From Caenorhabditis elegans (Eukaryota > Nematoda > Chromadorea > Rhabditida > Rhabditidae): 64,000 nt of DNA. Under the pieces are notes generated by a model that ran no database searches, was not told where the DNA came from, and worked only from the letters and a program-made list of their open reading frames with translations. Below are positions 1 to 12,900 of the stretch, piece after piece. The stretch covers positions 13,640,001 through 13,704,000 of the forward strand of contig NC_003281.10 of NCBI RefSeq assembly GCF_000002985.6. The letters are read 5' to 3'. A program made the position numbers and the translations under genes. Numbering within the stretch: the first letter of the stretch is position 1; each line of letters begins with the position of its first letter.

Positions 1-220
1 CGTGTCAAGACCCAGAAAAAAAGTGGATAAGTATAGAAGCAGAAAGTTGGAAGGATTTCTTGAAATTTGAAACTCAAGACGCTAGGAACGAGGAATATCT
101 CACAGAAACGGGGAGAAATGGATGAATGAAAAGTAGCAAAGGGCACACACACAAAATCAAAAAAAAAATTATGTTGAAATTTGATATTTACAAATTCAGG
201 GTGGTCTAAGGAAATCCGCC
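1..220. other. acbp-5 3' flank, no gene seen
   Basis: AT-rich sequence beyond the acbp-5 stop codon, which lies on the minus strand at 223-221. It should hold the acbp-5 3' UTR and intergenic DNA. I see no open reading frame with splice signals and no RNA gene. Confidence 0.5.
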
Positions 221-1688
221 CTATGGCGTCAATTTCTTCCGGAGATCCTCGTCATCACAGCATTCTGAAGGTGTCAGACCATCGGCGTCGAGAGCGGACC
301 GGTCGGCGCCCGCCTGGAGTAGAAGCTCGGCGAGCAGTGGTCGGTGGCATTGAGCGGCTGGAAAAAATGTACTGTACTTTTTATTTAAATATTCCCGTTT
401 TTGGAAAAAAATGTAAATTCAATTTTTTTTCACTTTCCACTGAACCCATACCAAAATGTAGCGCTGTCTGTAGACATCCATCGACTGCATTGACATCTAC
501 ATTGTTTTCAATAAGAAATTGAACAACTGGATCACATCCGAGGTCCGTAGCCCATAGGAGAGCGGTCATCTGCAATTTAGAAAAATTTTCGAAGAATGAT
601 GAAGTTTCTGTTAGGAGTGTAGCTTTTACGGTGTAAATTACAAGAAGAAAAATTAAAATCAATTTTTTTCAAATTATTTACCGCCAAATATTGATCCTTG
701 GCCTCAATAATCTCGGGTTCATTTCTCAAAAGTGTGCGCATAGTGTCGATATCGCTCACGCGCATCGCCGCGAACCATTTCTTTTCGGTTTCGGTTTCCA
801 GTTTCGTTGGCGGGTGCACCACAGCGTCGTCGAACATTTCTGGCTGAAAAATGATAAGAGGGGTACGGTATTTAGTAACAACTTTACGTGTTTTATTATT
901 TCACAGACTCAACTTTAATTTTTTTTTTGAATTTTTTGCATCTTTCGTAAGTTTGCCTTGTTAAAACGGTTTCTAATCTGGTGGGAAAAGTAGGAAAAAG
1001 CTTCAAAAACCATTTAAAAAAACTACAGTAATTCGTTCCCACTCGCTGCGAGACCCCTCGTCTCGGGAGGTCGCCCTCCTTTAAGTCATTACGGTAGTTT
1101 TGATACCAAATATAGACGTAGAGGCTCAATTTTCAAGTTTTCAGTACTATTCTACATAAAAAAATTTAAAATATACATTTAAAAAAGCATGATTAAGTGG
1201 GGATTAATAATTTTTTATCCTTTTCACCTCGATAACACCCATTGTGCTGGGCATCTTCTCCCACAGTCCACTTTTCTTCACCGTCTCTGCATCCGGATCC
1301 CAAGACGTGTCAAGCTGAGCCATGAGCTCACAATACGCTTCCATAGCTCTCGACCGGCTCATCTGACTATTCGCTAGCCACGAGTTGAACTTTTTGCGCG
1401 CGACCGTTTCGAACCAGTAGGGACCTTTTTTCGAGTCTGAAATTGTGTTCTTTTAGTTTCTCAGCTTCAAAATCGTCCATTTTAAATACCTGCTGGACCT
1501 TCTACAGCCTGCTTGTAGAGTCCATAGAATTTTAATATAGTTTTCTGATCGATTTTTGTCAGAAACCCCGGCAACCTTGTCGTCGCCGCGTCGAATTTCG
1601 CCTCAAGCAGCGTATCGATGGGTTCTTCTTCTTGATTTTCATTTTTTGGATGGTCCTGGAATGAAGAGACTGCCCATGCAATAATCAT
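221..1688 (-). CDS. acbp-5: Acyl-CoA-binding protein with ankyrin repeats (ACBD6-like)
   Basis: Five exons on the minus strand: 1688-1490, 1436-1228, 843-682, 569-452, 357-221, giving 274 aa. An ACBP domain covers about residues 28-115, with the ligand-site signature KFYGLYKQA followed by KKGPYWF and KFNSWL. It is followed by ankyrin repeats at about 165-260 (ALLWATDLG, TALHFAAQ, LLLQAGADRSALDADG). This is the ACBD6 layout: cytosolic binding of long-chain acyl-CoA with a protein-interaction tail. The ATG at 1688 directly follows a TTTCCAG acceptor, so the mRNA is probably trans-spliced. It lies 139 bp downstream of the BolA-like stop, a typical distance for an SL2-spliced operon member. The name acbp-5 (T12D8.3) is from memory. 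Confidence 0.9.
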
Positions 1689-1827
1689 CTGGAAACTTTG
1701 TGTAACTACTGATTTCAGTCGGAAACAAAGAAATATGACCTGGCCTTTTCGATTAAAAATAACCAACTTTAATTCAAAAACAAAGCGAATAATTAAATAG
1801 AATCATTCATTTAAAAAGTACAGCAAA
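1689..1827 (-). other. Intercistronic spacer, BolA-like to acbp-5
   Basis: 139 bp between the BolA-like stop and a TTTCCAG acceptor placed immediately before the acbp-5 ATG. The short spacer and the bare acceptor are what a C. elegans operon with SL2 trans-splicing looks like. This is inference; no RNA evidence was available. Confidence 0.55.
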
Positions 1828-2327
1828 TTAGTCCACCAAATCCTGGCAACCGGCATTTTGACGGTCTTCCGTCGTCATTTGGGACCATCTTTCAGGTGTG
1901 TAGGCGCAGATGGTGAGCGCGTGAGTTTCGTCCATGATTGGAGCAAGAGCAGCTTGGACCAATCTGTAAAATTGGAATAAGTTTATATTTACATTACTTT
2001 AGTGCAATCGTTGGGAAAACCAGCTCAGCTTGACTGTGACTTCCTTTAAATTCTTCCGTTTAAATTAATTTCCACGTACGTGGATCCACCCTAAGCTTTC
2101 AGCATTTTCAGGCTTACCGGTGAGATTGCAGCGTACACTTGCCCTCAAACGCCTCAGAGACGATGAGAAGCCGAAATTTGTATCCATCGCAGCCTCCGCT
2201 CTCGTCGACGACTTTCTGGAAGAAATTTTCGGTTTTTTTAATGAACAACATCAATAAAACTCACCAAAATCTGCGGCTTGATGGCTTCTGTGAGTAGCGC
2301 ATTGACTCTTTCCACTGGTGATGCCAT
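1828..2327 (-). CDS. BolA-like protein
   Basis: Three exons on the minus strand: 2327-2265, 2215-2118, 1963-1828, giving 98 aa, the usual size for this family. It shows the BolA core: FRLLIVSEAFEGK at about 35-47, then LQSHRLVQAAL and a helix ending in THALTICAYTPERW, which aligns with the HAFEQKTLTPDQW end of BOLA2. Possible Fe-S ligands are C30 and H68. BolA2 proteins pair with monothiol glutaredoxins to carry [2Fe-2S] clusters. The cytosolic BOLA2 type is favoured because no mitochondrial presequence is seen. The ATG directly follows an ACAG acceptor, suggesting trans-splicing. It lies between drr-2 and acbp-5 on the same strand. Confidence 0.85.
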
Positions 2328-2764
2328 CTGTCGATTAAAATTTAATTTAGGAACTGAAAATTGAGCAGAAACGAAAATTGGAGAAAACCACACAAAAACC
2401 AGATTTTGAAAAAAAAAGTATAAAAATATTTTTTTATTGATTATTCATATATTTCGCATGTTTTTAGTGTATTTCTATAAAGAAAAATAAAGGAATAACT
2501 AGTAAAATCAACAGAACAACAAGTAGGTGGGGGAAAATATATGCTTTTGGGACTTTTTGGGGTTTAACAACAAACAAACTTTTTATGTGAAAGGATTCTG
2601 AGGTAATTTGTGATCATTAGACATTCAGAAGGGGTTGAAGAAATGGTTATACCAGCGGAACTTGACGGAAAGTGACGAGGGGACAAATTAGGGGATAGGC
2701 TCCTATGATTGCAGGATTTCGTGTCATTCGCGGATCGAAATTCAGGGAAAAATCGAAAAAAAGT
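2328..2764 (-). other. drr-2 3' UTR and spacer before the BolA-like gene
   Basis: 437 bp between the drr-2 stop and the BolA-like start. It is AT-rich, has a minus-strand A-rich stretch near 2440 that could carry the drr-2 poly(A) signal, and no other coding potential. The spacing is long but still possible within an operon. Confidence 0.45.
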
Positions 2765-3538
2765 TTATTGGAAAAGCTTCTCCTGGCGTCTCTTGGTCTC
2801 CTCTTCTTCTTGCTTCTTGCGAGCCTCGATCTCAGCGGCATCTGTGGTACGGGGCTTCAGGTTGAGACGTGGACGTTCTGCTGGCGGAGCTGATGGATCT
2901 GAAGTTTCCTCGGCTTTGTGTTGTTCTTCGCTCTCGCGACGTTGTCGGTATCCACCGCGATGTCCTCCGCCGCCAAATCCGCCACGACGCTCTCCTTCGT
3001 TGAAGCGGCCACCTTCACCGCCACGCCGGAAGCCTCCTGCTCCACGACCACGTCCTCCGCGATCTCCGAAGTTTCCTCCGCGTCCTGAGCAAAATTATTG
3101 TTAAAATGAGCGGAGAAAAATAAAATAATAACTGAAATACCTCCACGACCACCTCCGCGGTCACTGCGATCGCGCTGTTGGGCACGATTAACCTTGAGTA
3201 CGCGATTTCCGAAATCGGCTCCATTAAGGCCACTGATAGCAGTATTCATCTGTTGTTCATTCTCAAAAGTGACATATGCGAATCCCTTGAAACTTCCAGA
3301 ATCTCTGTCGTGCACAAGATGAATATCGAACTTTTTGAGCTGAAAAAACATTTATTAGAAATTTCCTGCTTTTCCGCAGTACCTCTTCATCTGTGAACTT
3401 GCAGTGCTTTAATATAGTTTCGATGTCAGTGGCGATGGAGTCATAGGGGAGCCCACCGATGAATGCCTGTAAAATTCGATATATTTAAAATGCCATTGCT
3501 TTGAAGTACCCACTAACCTTAAAAATCTCATCGGCCAT
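2765..3538 (-). CDS. drr-2: RRM protein, eIF4H-like (DRR-2)
   Basis: Four exons on the minus strand: 3538-3518, 3466-3383, 3339-3141, 3084-2765, giving 207 aa. One RRM occupies about residues 8-85, with RNP2-like AFIGGLPYD and RNP1 GFAYVTFE. An RGG-rich, glycine/arginine-rich stretch follows (about 95-150), then a charged tail (KKQEEEETKRRQEKLFQ). This is the architecture of translation initiation factor eIF4H, and DRR-2 (dietary restriction response, T12D8.2) is its known worm counterpart. The first coding exon is only 21 nt. It is divergent from set-16 and probably first in a drr-2/BolA/acbp-5 operon. Confidence 0.92.
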
Positions 3539-3980
3539 TGCTTGAAAAGCTTCCCCAAGTGAGACGTCTTCTGAAATTCATTTAAGTCTTTAAAAACGCA
3601 CACACGAAAGCTCGAAAATACATATTTGCAAATCAAATTATTTATTTAATTTTTTTCCAACTCTCAGTCCGCAATCTCGCGTGGCATTCGGTGTATTGGC
3701 ACAGTGCCAGAGAGACGCAGTGCGGCAGAGATGCGTAGCCGCCCCGTTAACATGGCAAGGGGCTCTACGCAGCGCGTAGAGACGCAGACATGTAACGCTT
3801 GGCAAGATGCCAAACAAATCGATACGCCCTTTTCAACAGCCGTTAGAGGAGAATGGGCGGCAGTTTGAACGATTTTTATCTCATTTTCAGTGGAATAACT
3901 CATAATAATTATTTTAGAGTCAAATTCGTATCGATTGAAGCTTCAAAAATCGAGAAAGCCGACTATATGAAGTCCAAAAG
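3539..3980. promoter_or_regulatory. Bidirectional promoter region, drr-2 / set-16
   Basis: 442 bp separate the divergent start codons of drr-2 (minus, 3538) and set-16 (plus, 3981), so both promoters must lie here or in 5' UTR introns. The segment 3695-3800 is GC-richer and holds the exact palindrome CTCTACGC-agc-GCGTAGAG and a GGCACAGTGCCAG motif. That motif recurs twice in the foldback of set-16 intron 4. Confidence 0.6.
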
Positions 3981-6900
3981 ATGATTGTAAGTGTTCACCG
4001 TTCAAAATTTTAACTATACATCAAAATTAAAATTCCAGTGCATCGAATGTGGCGGTACCGCGTTCAACAACACGGAACTATGTGAAAACTGCATGGATGT
4101 TAACCGTTCTGGCACGATGTCGTTGGATATGGCCCGTCAGGTAGGAAATTTTCGATTTTCCACTATTTTTTTTTCTAAAATCAGAAAATTTGCAGTGTGA
4201 CATGTCGTCCAGCTGTGGATCGTGCCAAAGAATGATAACTGCAGATTCGAGGCAGTGCACAACTTGTCGGAAGTGAGATTTTGAATTTTCAATTGTTTTT
4301 CACCGGATTAAAATACATTTTTTTTGCTTTCCAGAAGCTACCATCTCTCCTGCGACTCTTCCGACGTCTCAAGCCTGAACAATTTCGTCTGCATATCCTG
4401 TCGTCGGCGAAGCCAAATGCTGCCGGACGACGTGATGCTTTCAGCCTCCGCACGCCCTTCTCGCGGACAAGACGCACCTCTTTCTCCATTCAGCGACCCC
4501 TCAGTTCCCCAGATTTCACTACAAATGCAACCGGCACCTCTGCCGTCCAGTTATCCTAGAAGTCAGGATTTCAACGGGGATGTGTACACCCAAATAGCCG
4601 CCATGCAGCAACAACGTCAGCAGCAGCAGCAAAATCAAGTTCAGCAGATGTTGGCCACACAGGCACAGCTTATGGATGAAATTAGCGATGGTGGTGGTAC
4701 GAATGACAGCGATCGGAATAGTAGTCCATTTTATCAAGAGGCTTCCGACTACGATGAGGATTTCGTGCCTGCTAGGTATGCCGTAGATTAAAATTCCGTG
4801 AAATACGAAAATTCGTTTGAAAATCGAATTAAAGCCTTAAAGGAACACCGTAATACCTTGAAGGAAAGGATGCCCCACTAAAAGGGGAGCAGAACGAAAA
4901 GGGGAGCTGGCACTGTGCCAAACGCACAAAACGCCTTTTTCTCATTCAACGCACGTTGATTTTTGAAATTTTCTTATAGAAGATACGCTTAACAACACAC
5001 GTAACATCGGAGCATCGTTGTATCGTTTCCTTCGAGAAAAATAGCGTTTGGCACAGTGCCAGATCCCCTTTTCGTTGCTCTCCTTTTCATATCTCTCCTT
5101 TTCGTTTTGCTCCCCTTTTCGTGGGGCCTCCTCAAGGGAAGCACACTTTTACTTGGGTCTCGCCACGACGAGAAATATATTACTGTAAATTTCAAATTTT
5201 CGCTGGTGTTCTTTGTTTTTTGGGTCACAAATATAGTTTTCTGGTAGTTTGGCACAAATAATTTTTTAAAAAGTAGTTTTTAACCTAGTAAATTAGAAAA
5301 ATTCTGAACTTCAGAAAAATTTATCGATACATACCGTATTTCTCTTATTAGTATGACCTCCGTATCAGACTTGCACTCCCTATTAGTGTTGCACTTCATA
5401 CCCCCTCTGAAAATTAGTATTGCACTCCCCAATAGTCTTGCATATACTTTTGTCCTGCAAATTGGCCTCACTAATTTTAAGATTTCAACTATATTTTATG
5501 TTTATTTTGCAATAATTTTTGACAAAGTTCTATGAAATTGGAATTATTGAACCTTTTTTATTGCAATTACAATCAAATTTTCTAAATTTCCAAATAAAAT
5601 TGGAATTCTTTCATGTAAAAACTAGAAAGTCCCAACTCAGAAAAATGTTCTGAAAATTAGTATGGCACTTCCTAATAGTATTGCAAGCGGGGAGACCTTC
5701 GAAAAATATTGCAGCCATATTAATAGAAGAAATAAGGTATTTATAAAAACACTTTTGTTAAATTAAACTTTTGGAAAATTAATATTTTCCAGCACTCGCG
5801 GACGTGGACGTGGTGGAGGCGCCAAGAAAAAACCAGGCCGCGGAGGATCCACTGGTACTCGTCGACAAACGAATCCCGGCCCGTCGGGCTTCTTTTCCGC
5901 CACACAGCTTCAGGCGATGAGTGGTGATTTCTCCCACCTTCACCAACCGCAACAAACATCATCGACACGTGGAAAGAGGGGAAAACGAGGAAACGGCACG
6001 TCGGTGCCACGTCAGCCTGGCAAGGGACCGGGTCGTGGACGTGGCCGTGGGCGCGGTAGTGCAGCCGCCATTGCTCAGCTCGCCCAGCTTCAACAGGTGC
6101 AATACGGTGCTCAGGGAGCCCCAATGTTCAATGGTGCCCCACAGCTTCACCCAACCCAACCCACTGTTGCTCCTACTCTTCCACCCAGTGTTACCTATCA
6201 AAATGTTGCTCCAACTGCTCCTCCTGCTCCTCCTGCCCTTCAGACCCCTCTTCCCGATCCGCTGCCCTCAATTGTTCCGAGTTTCCAGCAGGCCCCACAG
6301 GCGGTCGCAATTCGAGAAGTCGACGAGCTGATGCTCGAGGATGAAAGCTCACGGCAGTCTGGCGGCTCAAGATCTGATGAGCCAGAGTATATTCGTACGG
6401 CTATTGTTTGCAGAGTCAATGACGAGTTTTTGCAAAAGGTAAGATTGAAATATGAGTGTCATAAAGGAAATTTAGCTGGAAAAACTATAAAAATTATTTT
6501 TTGTGATGAATATTGAGAATATAATTTTAATATCTTTGAAAATTTGAAATTTAGATTATTTTTTTTGAAAGAAGGTTTTGTCGGAAAGTTTTCCAAAAAT
6601 TGACTGCTAAGCTCAAAAAATCAACGAATTCCCGGTTTTTCAGGCTTGTATGTGCTTAGTATGCGGATCGATTGGAAAAGGGCCCGAAGGATCGATGGTG
6701 GCATGCTCAAATTGTGCACAGACGTATCACACGTATTGTGTAACCCTACATGATAAGGTAGGCAGGCGGAATCCCAATTTCTAGACGGAAAATAGAGTTT
6801 TCACTTAAAAAAAACTTTTTTCAGTTTCGAGGCATTCTCAAATCTGATTTTTTTTTCTATAAATTTGATTTAATTTCTTTTTCGAAATCCCGGATTAAAA

Positions 6901-9900
6901 AATTTAGAGTAAACATTTTTTTTCAAAGTGTCTGTCATAGTGTCAATAGTTCACTAGTAAAATCTTTTTTTTCATAGTATCTGATATTATGCAACCAATT
7001 TGATGCAAAAAAAAAACAATTTTCTGAAACTATGGAAAAAAATCGTAAAAGTCTAATTTTCAAGCCAATTTTGTAAAATTCAAATTTGATCGATTTTCCA
7101 ACTGACAAGATACATTCAGAGTAAGAAATTTATGAAAAGCAGGAATAAATATTAAAATAACCAAAATGTTGAGGTGTTTTAAATCTAGTCGCTAATTTCT
7201 CAATTTGTGCAGCTCAACTCAGCAGTAGTCGGACGTGGTTGGCGATGCCTTGACTGTACAGTTTGCGAGGGATGTGGAACCGGAGGCGACGAGGCGAATC
7301 TGCTACTCTGTGATGAGTGTGATGTCTCGTATCACATTTACTGCATGAAACCCCTACTAGACAAGATTCCCCAAGGACCGTGGAGGTGTCAGTGGTGTTC
7401 AAGATGCCGGAGATGCAATCATAAAGCAGCGTCTGGCAATGATTTAACGTCGCAAGGACTGTGTTTCCCGTGTGCTTCACTCCGCAAATGCCCGAGATGT
7501 GAACGGAATTATCAATTAAACGAGAAGCTGATTCGGTGTAGCCAGTGCAGCAAGTTCGTGATTTTTTCATGAAAATCCAGAAAAACAGATTTTTATCTCA
7601 GTTTTGAACGAAAATTTGAAGTTTGAAGTCAAATACATCAAAATTGTCCGAAATTGTCGAATAATTGTCTAAAAAAGGAATTTTTATTCAGTTGCTAATT
7701 TTAAAAATTTTATTTTTGAAAATCTCGAACGAATTAAATTTTTTTATGAATTTCTGTGAATTTTTGTGAAAAATTTAGATTTTTCTTAATAAAAAACAAT
7801 GAAATATTTTTTTAAAAAACCAAACAAAAATTGTAATTATTCTTAAACATTTTCAGATGGCAACATGGTGCCTGTGAAGGTCTCTACACAGACGAACAGC
7901 TCGAGCAAGCAGCAATCGATCGTATGAGATGCTCGGCGTGCCGTCCGAAAAGAGTTCAACCGAGTGGATTCTCTGACGTAGATACTGTATGGTGCGACTA
8001 CGTGGCACTTGATAAAGATGCTCATGAGATTTTGAAGTCGAAATACACACCGTCCGCTTTGAAGAATCATATGATGGAATCTGTTGGTTATCGAGAATCA
8101 TTCGATCATTGTGAGTAGGAATAATTGGTGGAAATTCCGCTGACATTTGTCTGAAAATCGGCTGGAAGACGATTCGAAATTTTGTTTGAAATCAGCTTAT
8201 TTTGTCCAAATTTGTGGATTAAATTTGACAGAAATGTGATGAAAAATTTTGAAACTGGTGAAAAACTGCCCCAATTTGTCTGAAATTGGCGATTCCATGA
8301 CTCTAAAATCTGAAAATTGGCTGAAAAAGTCAAATTTAGAAAATTTATGAATAATTCAGAAACTTTAAAATCCTGCTGAAAATTCTGTAATTTAAAGTAA
8401 TTTTTGTAGAATTACTGCGAATCCCGGGAAAAATTATTTTGCTTGCTAAAACCTTTAGCTAAATTTAGCCAGAAACTGCTGAAAATAACGAAAAAGTTAC
8501 ATTAGACAATTCATGGTTATTTGATGAAAATACCCGAATAATTCTGAAATCGCTGACAAATGGTTTTTTTTGCAGATGACGATGACTACAATCCATTGGA
8601 GGATTCGTCAGATCAAGTGACGCCACTTCCTATCCCTGGTCAGCGTGGACGAGGACGTGGAAATCCGAGCGGGCGACGTGGCATGAATCGCATTGGAATC
8701 GGCGGTTTCTACGCAAAACTTCCTCGTCATCGAATCCAGGCGCTCACTGAGGAGGCAGCGGCCGCCGCGGCGTCAAGTGAAGACTCAAAACAAGCGAAAA
8801 GACCGAGAAAGTCGCGAAGATCTCAGTTGGAGGATGCTTACCCACCGCAGATTCAAGAAGCGTTCTTTGGGATTAAGGCAGTGGAGGGAAAAGTTCTTGT
8901 GGACACACCAGTCGATGAGCCATTCCTTGCAGAATTCAATGGATGGTACAAAAGGACGCGATCGACGAAGGCTTTCGAGCTGTGTATGACGGCTTCTGAA
9001 ATGCTCCGAACTGATATTGATGAGAACGAGTTTTTGGATTGTGTCGGACTGCCAAATATGGAAACTGACGCGCTTGATGACTTTGATTTCAATTTGCTCG
9101 AAGATTTTGATGTTGATGAGGAGAATGATGAGCTCGAGAATAGTCTACTCGGAGCTCCCGGGAACACTGAAATGAAGGAGGATGCGGCCGAAGGAATCGA
9201 GGGATCTTATGGACCAACTTGTGAGTTTTCAACAGAAATCGGAAAAAAAATAAGAGGAAGTTTATGGAATTTTACACGAACATTGTCTCATTAATAAGAC
9301 AATTTTAACTATCCCCCATAGAGAACAAGTTGAAATTTAGACGACGTTTGAGCCAAAAATGCCGATTTTTCAGATTTTGGACCTGAAAATTTACGAGTTT
9401 CATGATTTTGCAAGTTTCTTTGGAAAAATTTGTATATTTAGAAAATCAGAATCTTTAAAAATAGTGCGGTTTCCAATACAAAATTTGATTTTGTAAGATT
9501 TTCAGCGTTCAATCTTGACCAAAGACCATCAACGTCATCTGCCGGAGGATCCTTGGGATCACAAGACCCCTTCCATCCAGGAATGAACCCCGCAAACTTT
9601 GCCCAACACGCTCCAGGAGTTCGTAACGCAATCGCGAGAAGCGGAAGCCAAACCGACAATTCCGAACGCTATCAATTTTCGGCTCGCTGGGAAGAGGACG
9701 AGCCAAACGGGCTTCAGGCGACGACGGCGGCAGTGCTCTATTCGAACGAGAAGCACGGATACCTACGACAACAGTTTCCGAATTGGGTGGATCGTGTCAA
9801 GCAGATTCAGAAGCTTTGGAGGACATTGAATCACGAAGTTCGCCTGGACTATGTGAATCGTGCTCGCGATAATCGTACCAGAAGCGGAAACCGCCCACGT

Positions 9901-12900
9901 CCTCGAAGAACCAATGTGCAGAGTACCGACAGTCCCCCACCGCCACAGATGGGTTTCAAGGTGCCGGCGAATCCTTCCTCGAACATGATGGGATCTTCGG
10001 AGCAGTCTATGCAGCCGAAGCAGGTGTTCATCACGCATCACCTTCCGATGGATGTCTATCAAGTGTATCAGGACTTGAAGCGAGTGAAATTCGATCGAGA
10101 ACGACTTAATGGGTCGTTGGAAGAGCAACTGAACAAGGCTCGCAAACAGAAGAAGAATCTTGCGGCGAAGAAGCGGCAAATGGTCAAAACTCAGACCGCC
10201 GCGCCAGATTACGATGGAAGGAATATTGATTTGAACGAAAGTGATCAGCAGACGCTGGCGACGCTAACCGAGCAGATTAAGGTCACTCAGGCCGAGATTG
10301 AGTTGCATCGGCGGGACTTGAAGAAGCATGAGAGCAATTTGTCGGATTTTGTAATGAAGCACGGGATTCTGCGCAATGAACACGAGGTCAAGCGAGAGGA
10401 TGTACAACTTTCGGCCATTCGAGATCAACAATATGCGGCTCACGCGGACGAGATGCTCGCTCAACAAGCACAGAATCAGGGGCTTGGACAGGTACATCCG
10501 CCGGTTTTGGTAGCTCCACAGGCTGCGATTTCGTTGCCGATGCTCAATCAACAACAGCAACACCATCAGAGGATGATGCAGATGCAAATGCGCGGCGGTC
10601 CGCCTGGACAATTTATGATGAGAGCTCAACCACCACAGCAGCCCCAGATAAACATGCACAATCACGAAATTGCAAAGAGGATGTTGGTAAGGAATTTTAG
10701 CTTAAAATTGATATTTTTATCTCACAAAATGATAATTTTTTTTTTCGATAAAATTCAGTCTAAAAATCGAACAATTCGCCATTTTCAGTTTAAACTTTTG
10801 AAAACAGTTGACATATTTTTTCATAAATTAAAATGTTCTTGGGTACTTGTGTATTATACCCCCGCCATTTTAAAAATTAATTGAATTTCCATTCATTTAA
10901 CTATTTGAATTAAACGTGATAAACATTTTTCTCGTTAGGCATAGGAATGGTGTTTTGTAAGCCTGAAAATACAAAAACAGTCCACACGTTTTTTAAGTTA
11001 AAAAATTAAATTTCAAAATGGCGGGGGTATAATACACAAGTACCTGTTCTTGTTTGTGTAAACATTTTCGACATTTTAAAAGTAAAAAAAGGTTTCCTTC
11101 ATTGAAATTTTTTCCGGTATTTTCCTAGTTTAGAAAAGCAAAAAATTCTGAAAAAAAAGCAAAAATAATTTCAGTTTTTTCCTTGAATGTGATTTATTAC
11201 CTCATAAGTACGAATTTTCACCAGAAATTTTGAGAATTTAGCATTAAAAATTTAAAACTTCAAATATGAATTTTCCCGTTCCAAACTACAAATCCAAAGG
11301 ATTTTCAGATGCAACAGTTCCGTAACGCTCATCCGGTGATGGGTGGTATTCGACACGACGAGATCACGGATCCAATCATGCGAGATGTCTACGATTGTCT
11401 CGAGGCGATCGTCTTTGACGTGCACACTGTCGCTGAGCGTGAAGCAATGCAAGCAGCCGGACAACAACCACCACCGCCGCACATTATGCAAAGAATGATG
11501 CAGCAGCATCCGGGTGGTCCAGGGGGTCCTCGTCTCATAATGCCTGGCCAATTCCCTCAGCTTCAAGGTCGGCGCATTCCTCAGCAACCTCCGCCAGTGC
11601 AGCTTCCACAGGTCGACGTCGATCCGCCGAAGACAGCAGCGAAGCGCAAGAAGGGTGGCGGAAATCCGAAGAAAAACGCGTCTTCCTACCCGGCAGCAGG
11701 CGAATACGACGCATGGATCGAGCAGATGCGCATGCGATTCCGGTTGTGCCCGGATATCCCGAAGAAGCAGAAAGAGCCGCGACTGAATCGGCCCGGGTGT
11801 GAATTTGTGTCCCATGGGCTCACTGATATGGCGGTTAGGGCCACCAAGAAAAGAACACCGTTGGTTGGCGAGTTTGGAGCAATGAGGGTCAAGCGAGGCA
11901 CCAGGCTCTTTGGAAATGAGGAGAGAGGAGAAAAGTCGATTATGTTCCAGGACCTGAATCTCTACCAAGTGGAGCCTCAAATCCGGCTTTTTGCTCTCTA
12001 CAACAACCCCCTTCCAACTATGGAGGACGATGTGTTCCGTGATGAGGAGGATCAGATAATCGATAAGCCTACCTCAGCTCTGCAGAAGCTTCTTAACAAG
12101 AAGCGCGGAGCTTCAGGAGCGATGGACCACATCAGAAGTCGAGCCAGGTACATGGAGGAGACGAACATCCCACCAGCACCCGAGCGCGGTATGTTCTATG
12201 AGAACGTCGAGGCCGAGGAAGAGGTGACCGTCGAGCTCGTCTTCAACACGTGCGACATCACCGAGGAGAGCTCAGTGGATGAGAAGAAGGATGTGTGCGG
12301 ACGGCTGCATGAGCAAATTCGCGATTTGCTGGCAATCAAAGATGAGGTCGCCTGGAGTATGGAGGATACGCCGCCAGAGAGTCCGGTGAGCCGGAGTCCG
12401 GAGCCTGAAGCTACTGTTGGAGCGGTTCAACAGACGAGCTCAACGTCTAGAGCTCCATCGGAAGCTACTGAGAGGGAAATCAAGCGGGAAGTCGAAGAAG
12501 AAGCAGCTCCTGTAGCTCCAGAAATCAAGCGGGAAATCGTTGAACCTTCGCAGAGCCAGAATTCCAGCCAGTGCAAAAACTGTCAGAAGGCCCTAGAATC
12601 CCATAGCTCTACCTCCATTGTTACTGTGAAAGCCGAGAAGCTGAACCTTGCCCCTACAGGATCAGTTGTTACTACAAGAGCAGCACCAGTGCCTCCAGGA
12701 GTACCAGGAGCTCCAGGAGCTCCAATAGCCCCATCAGAAGAGAAAACCAAGGAAGAACTTGCAAGTTTCTGCTCGAAAAAGTGCTACTACGAGCTCGCCT
12801 CGGCCACACGAGCCCCGCTCACCGAGGAGGAAGTCGCGGCCGCCGAGCAGCACGTCAGCGAGGAGGTCTACAACAAACTGAAGCAAGTGCTCACGGAGAA

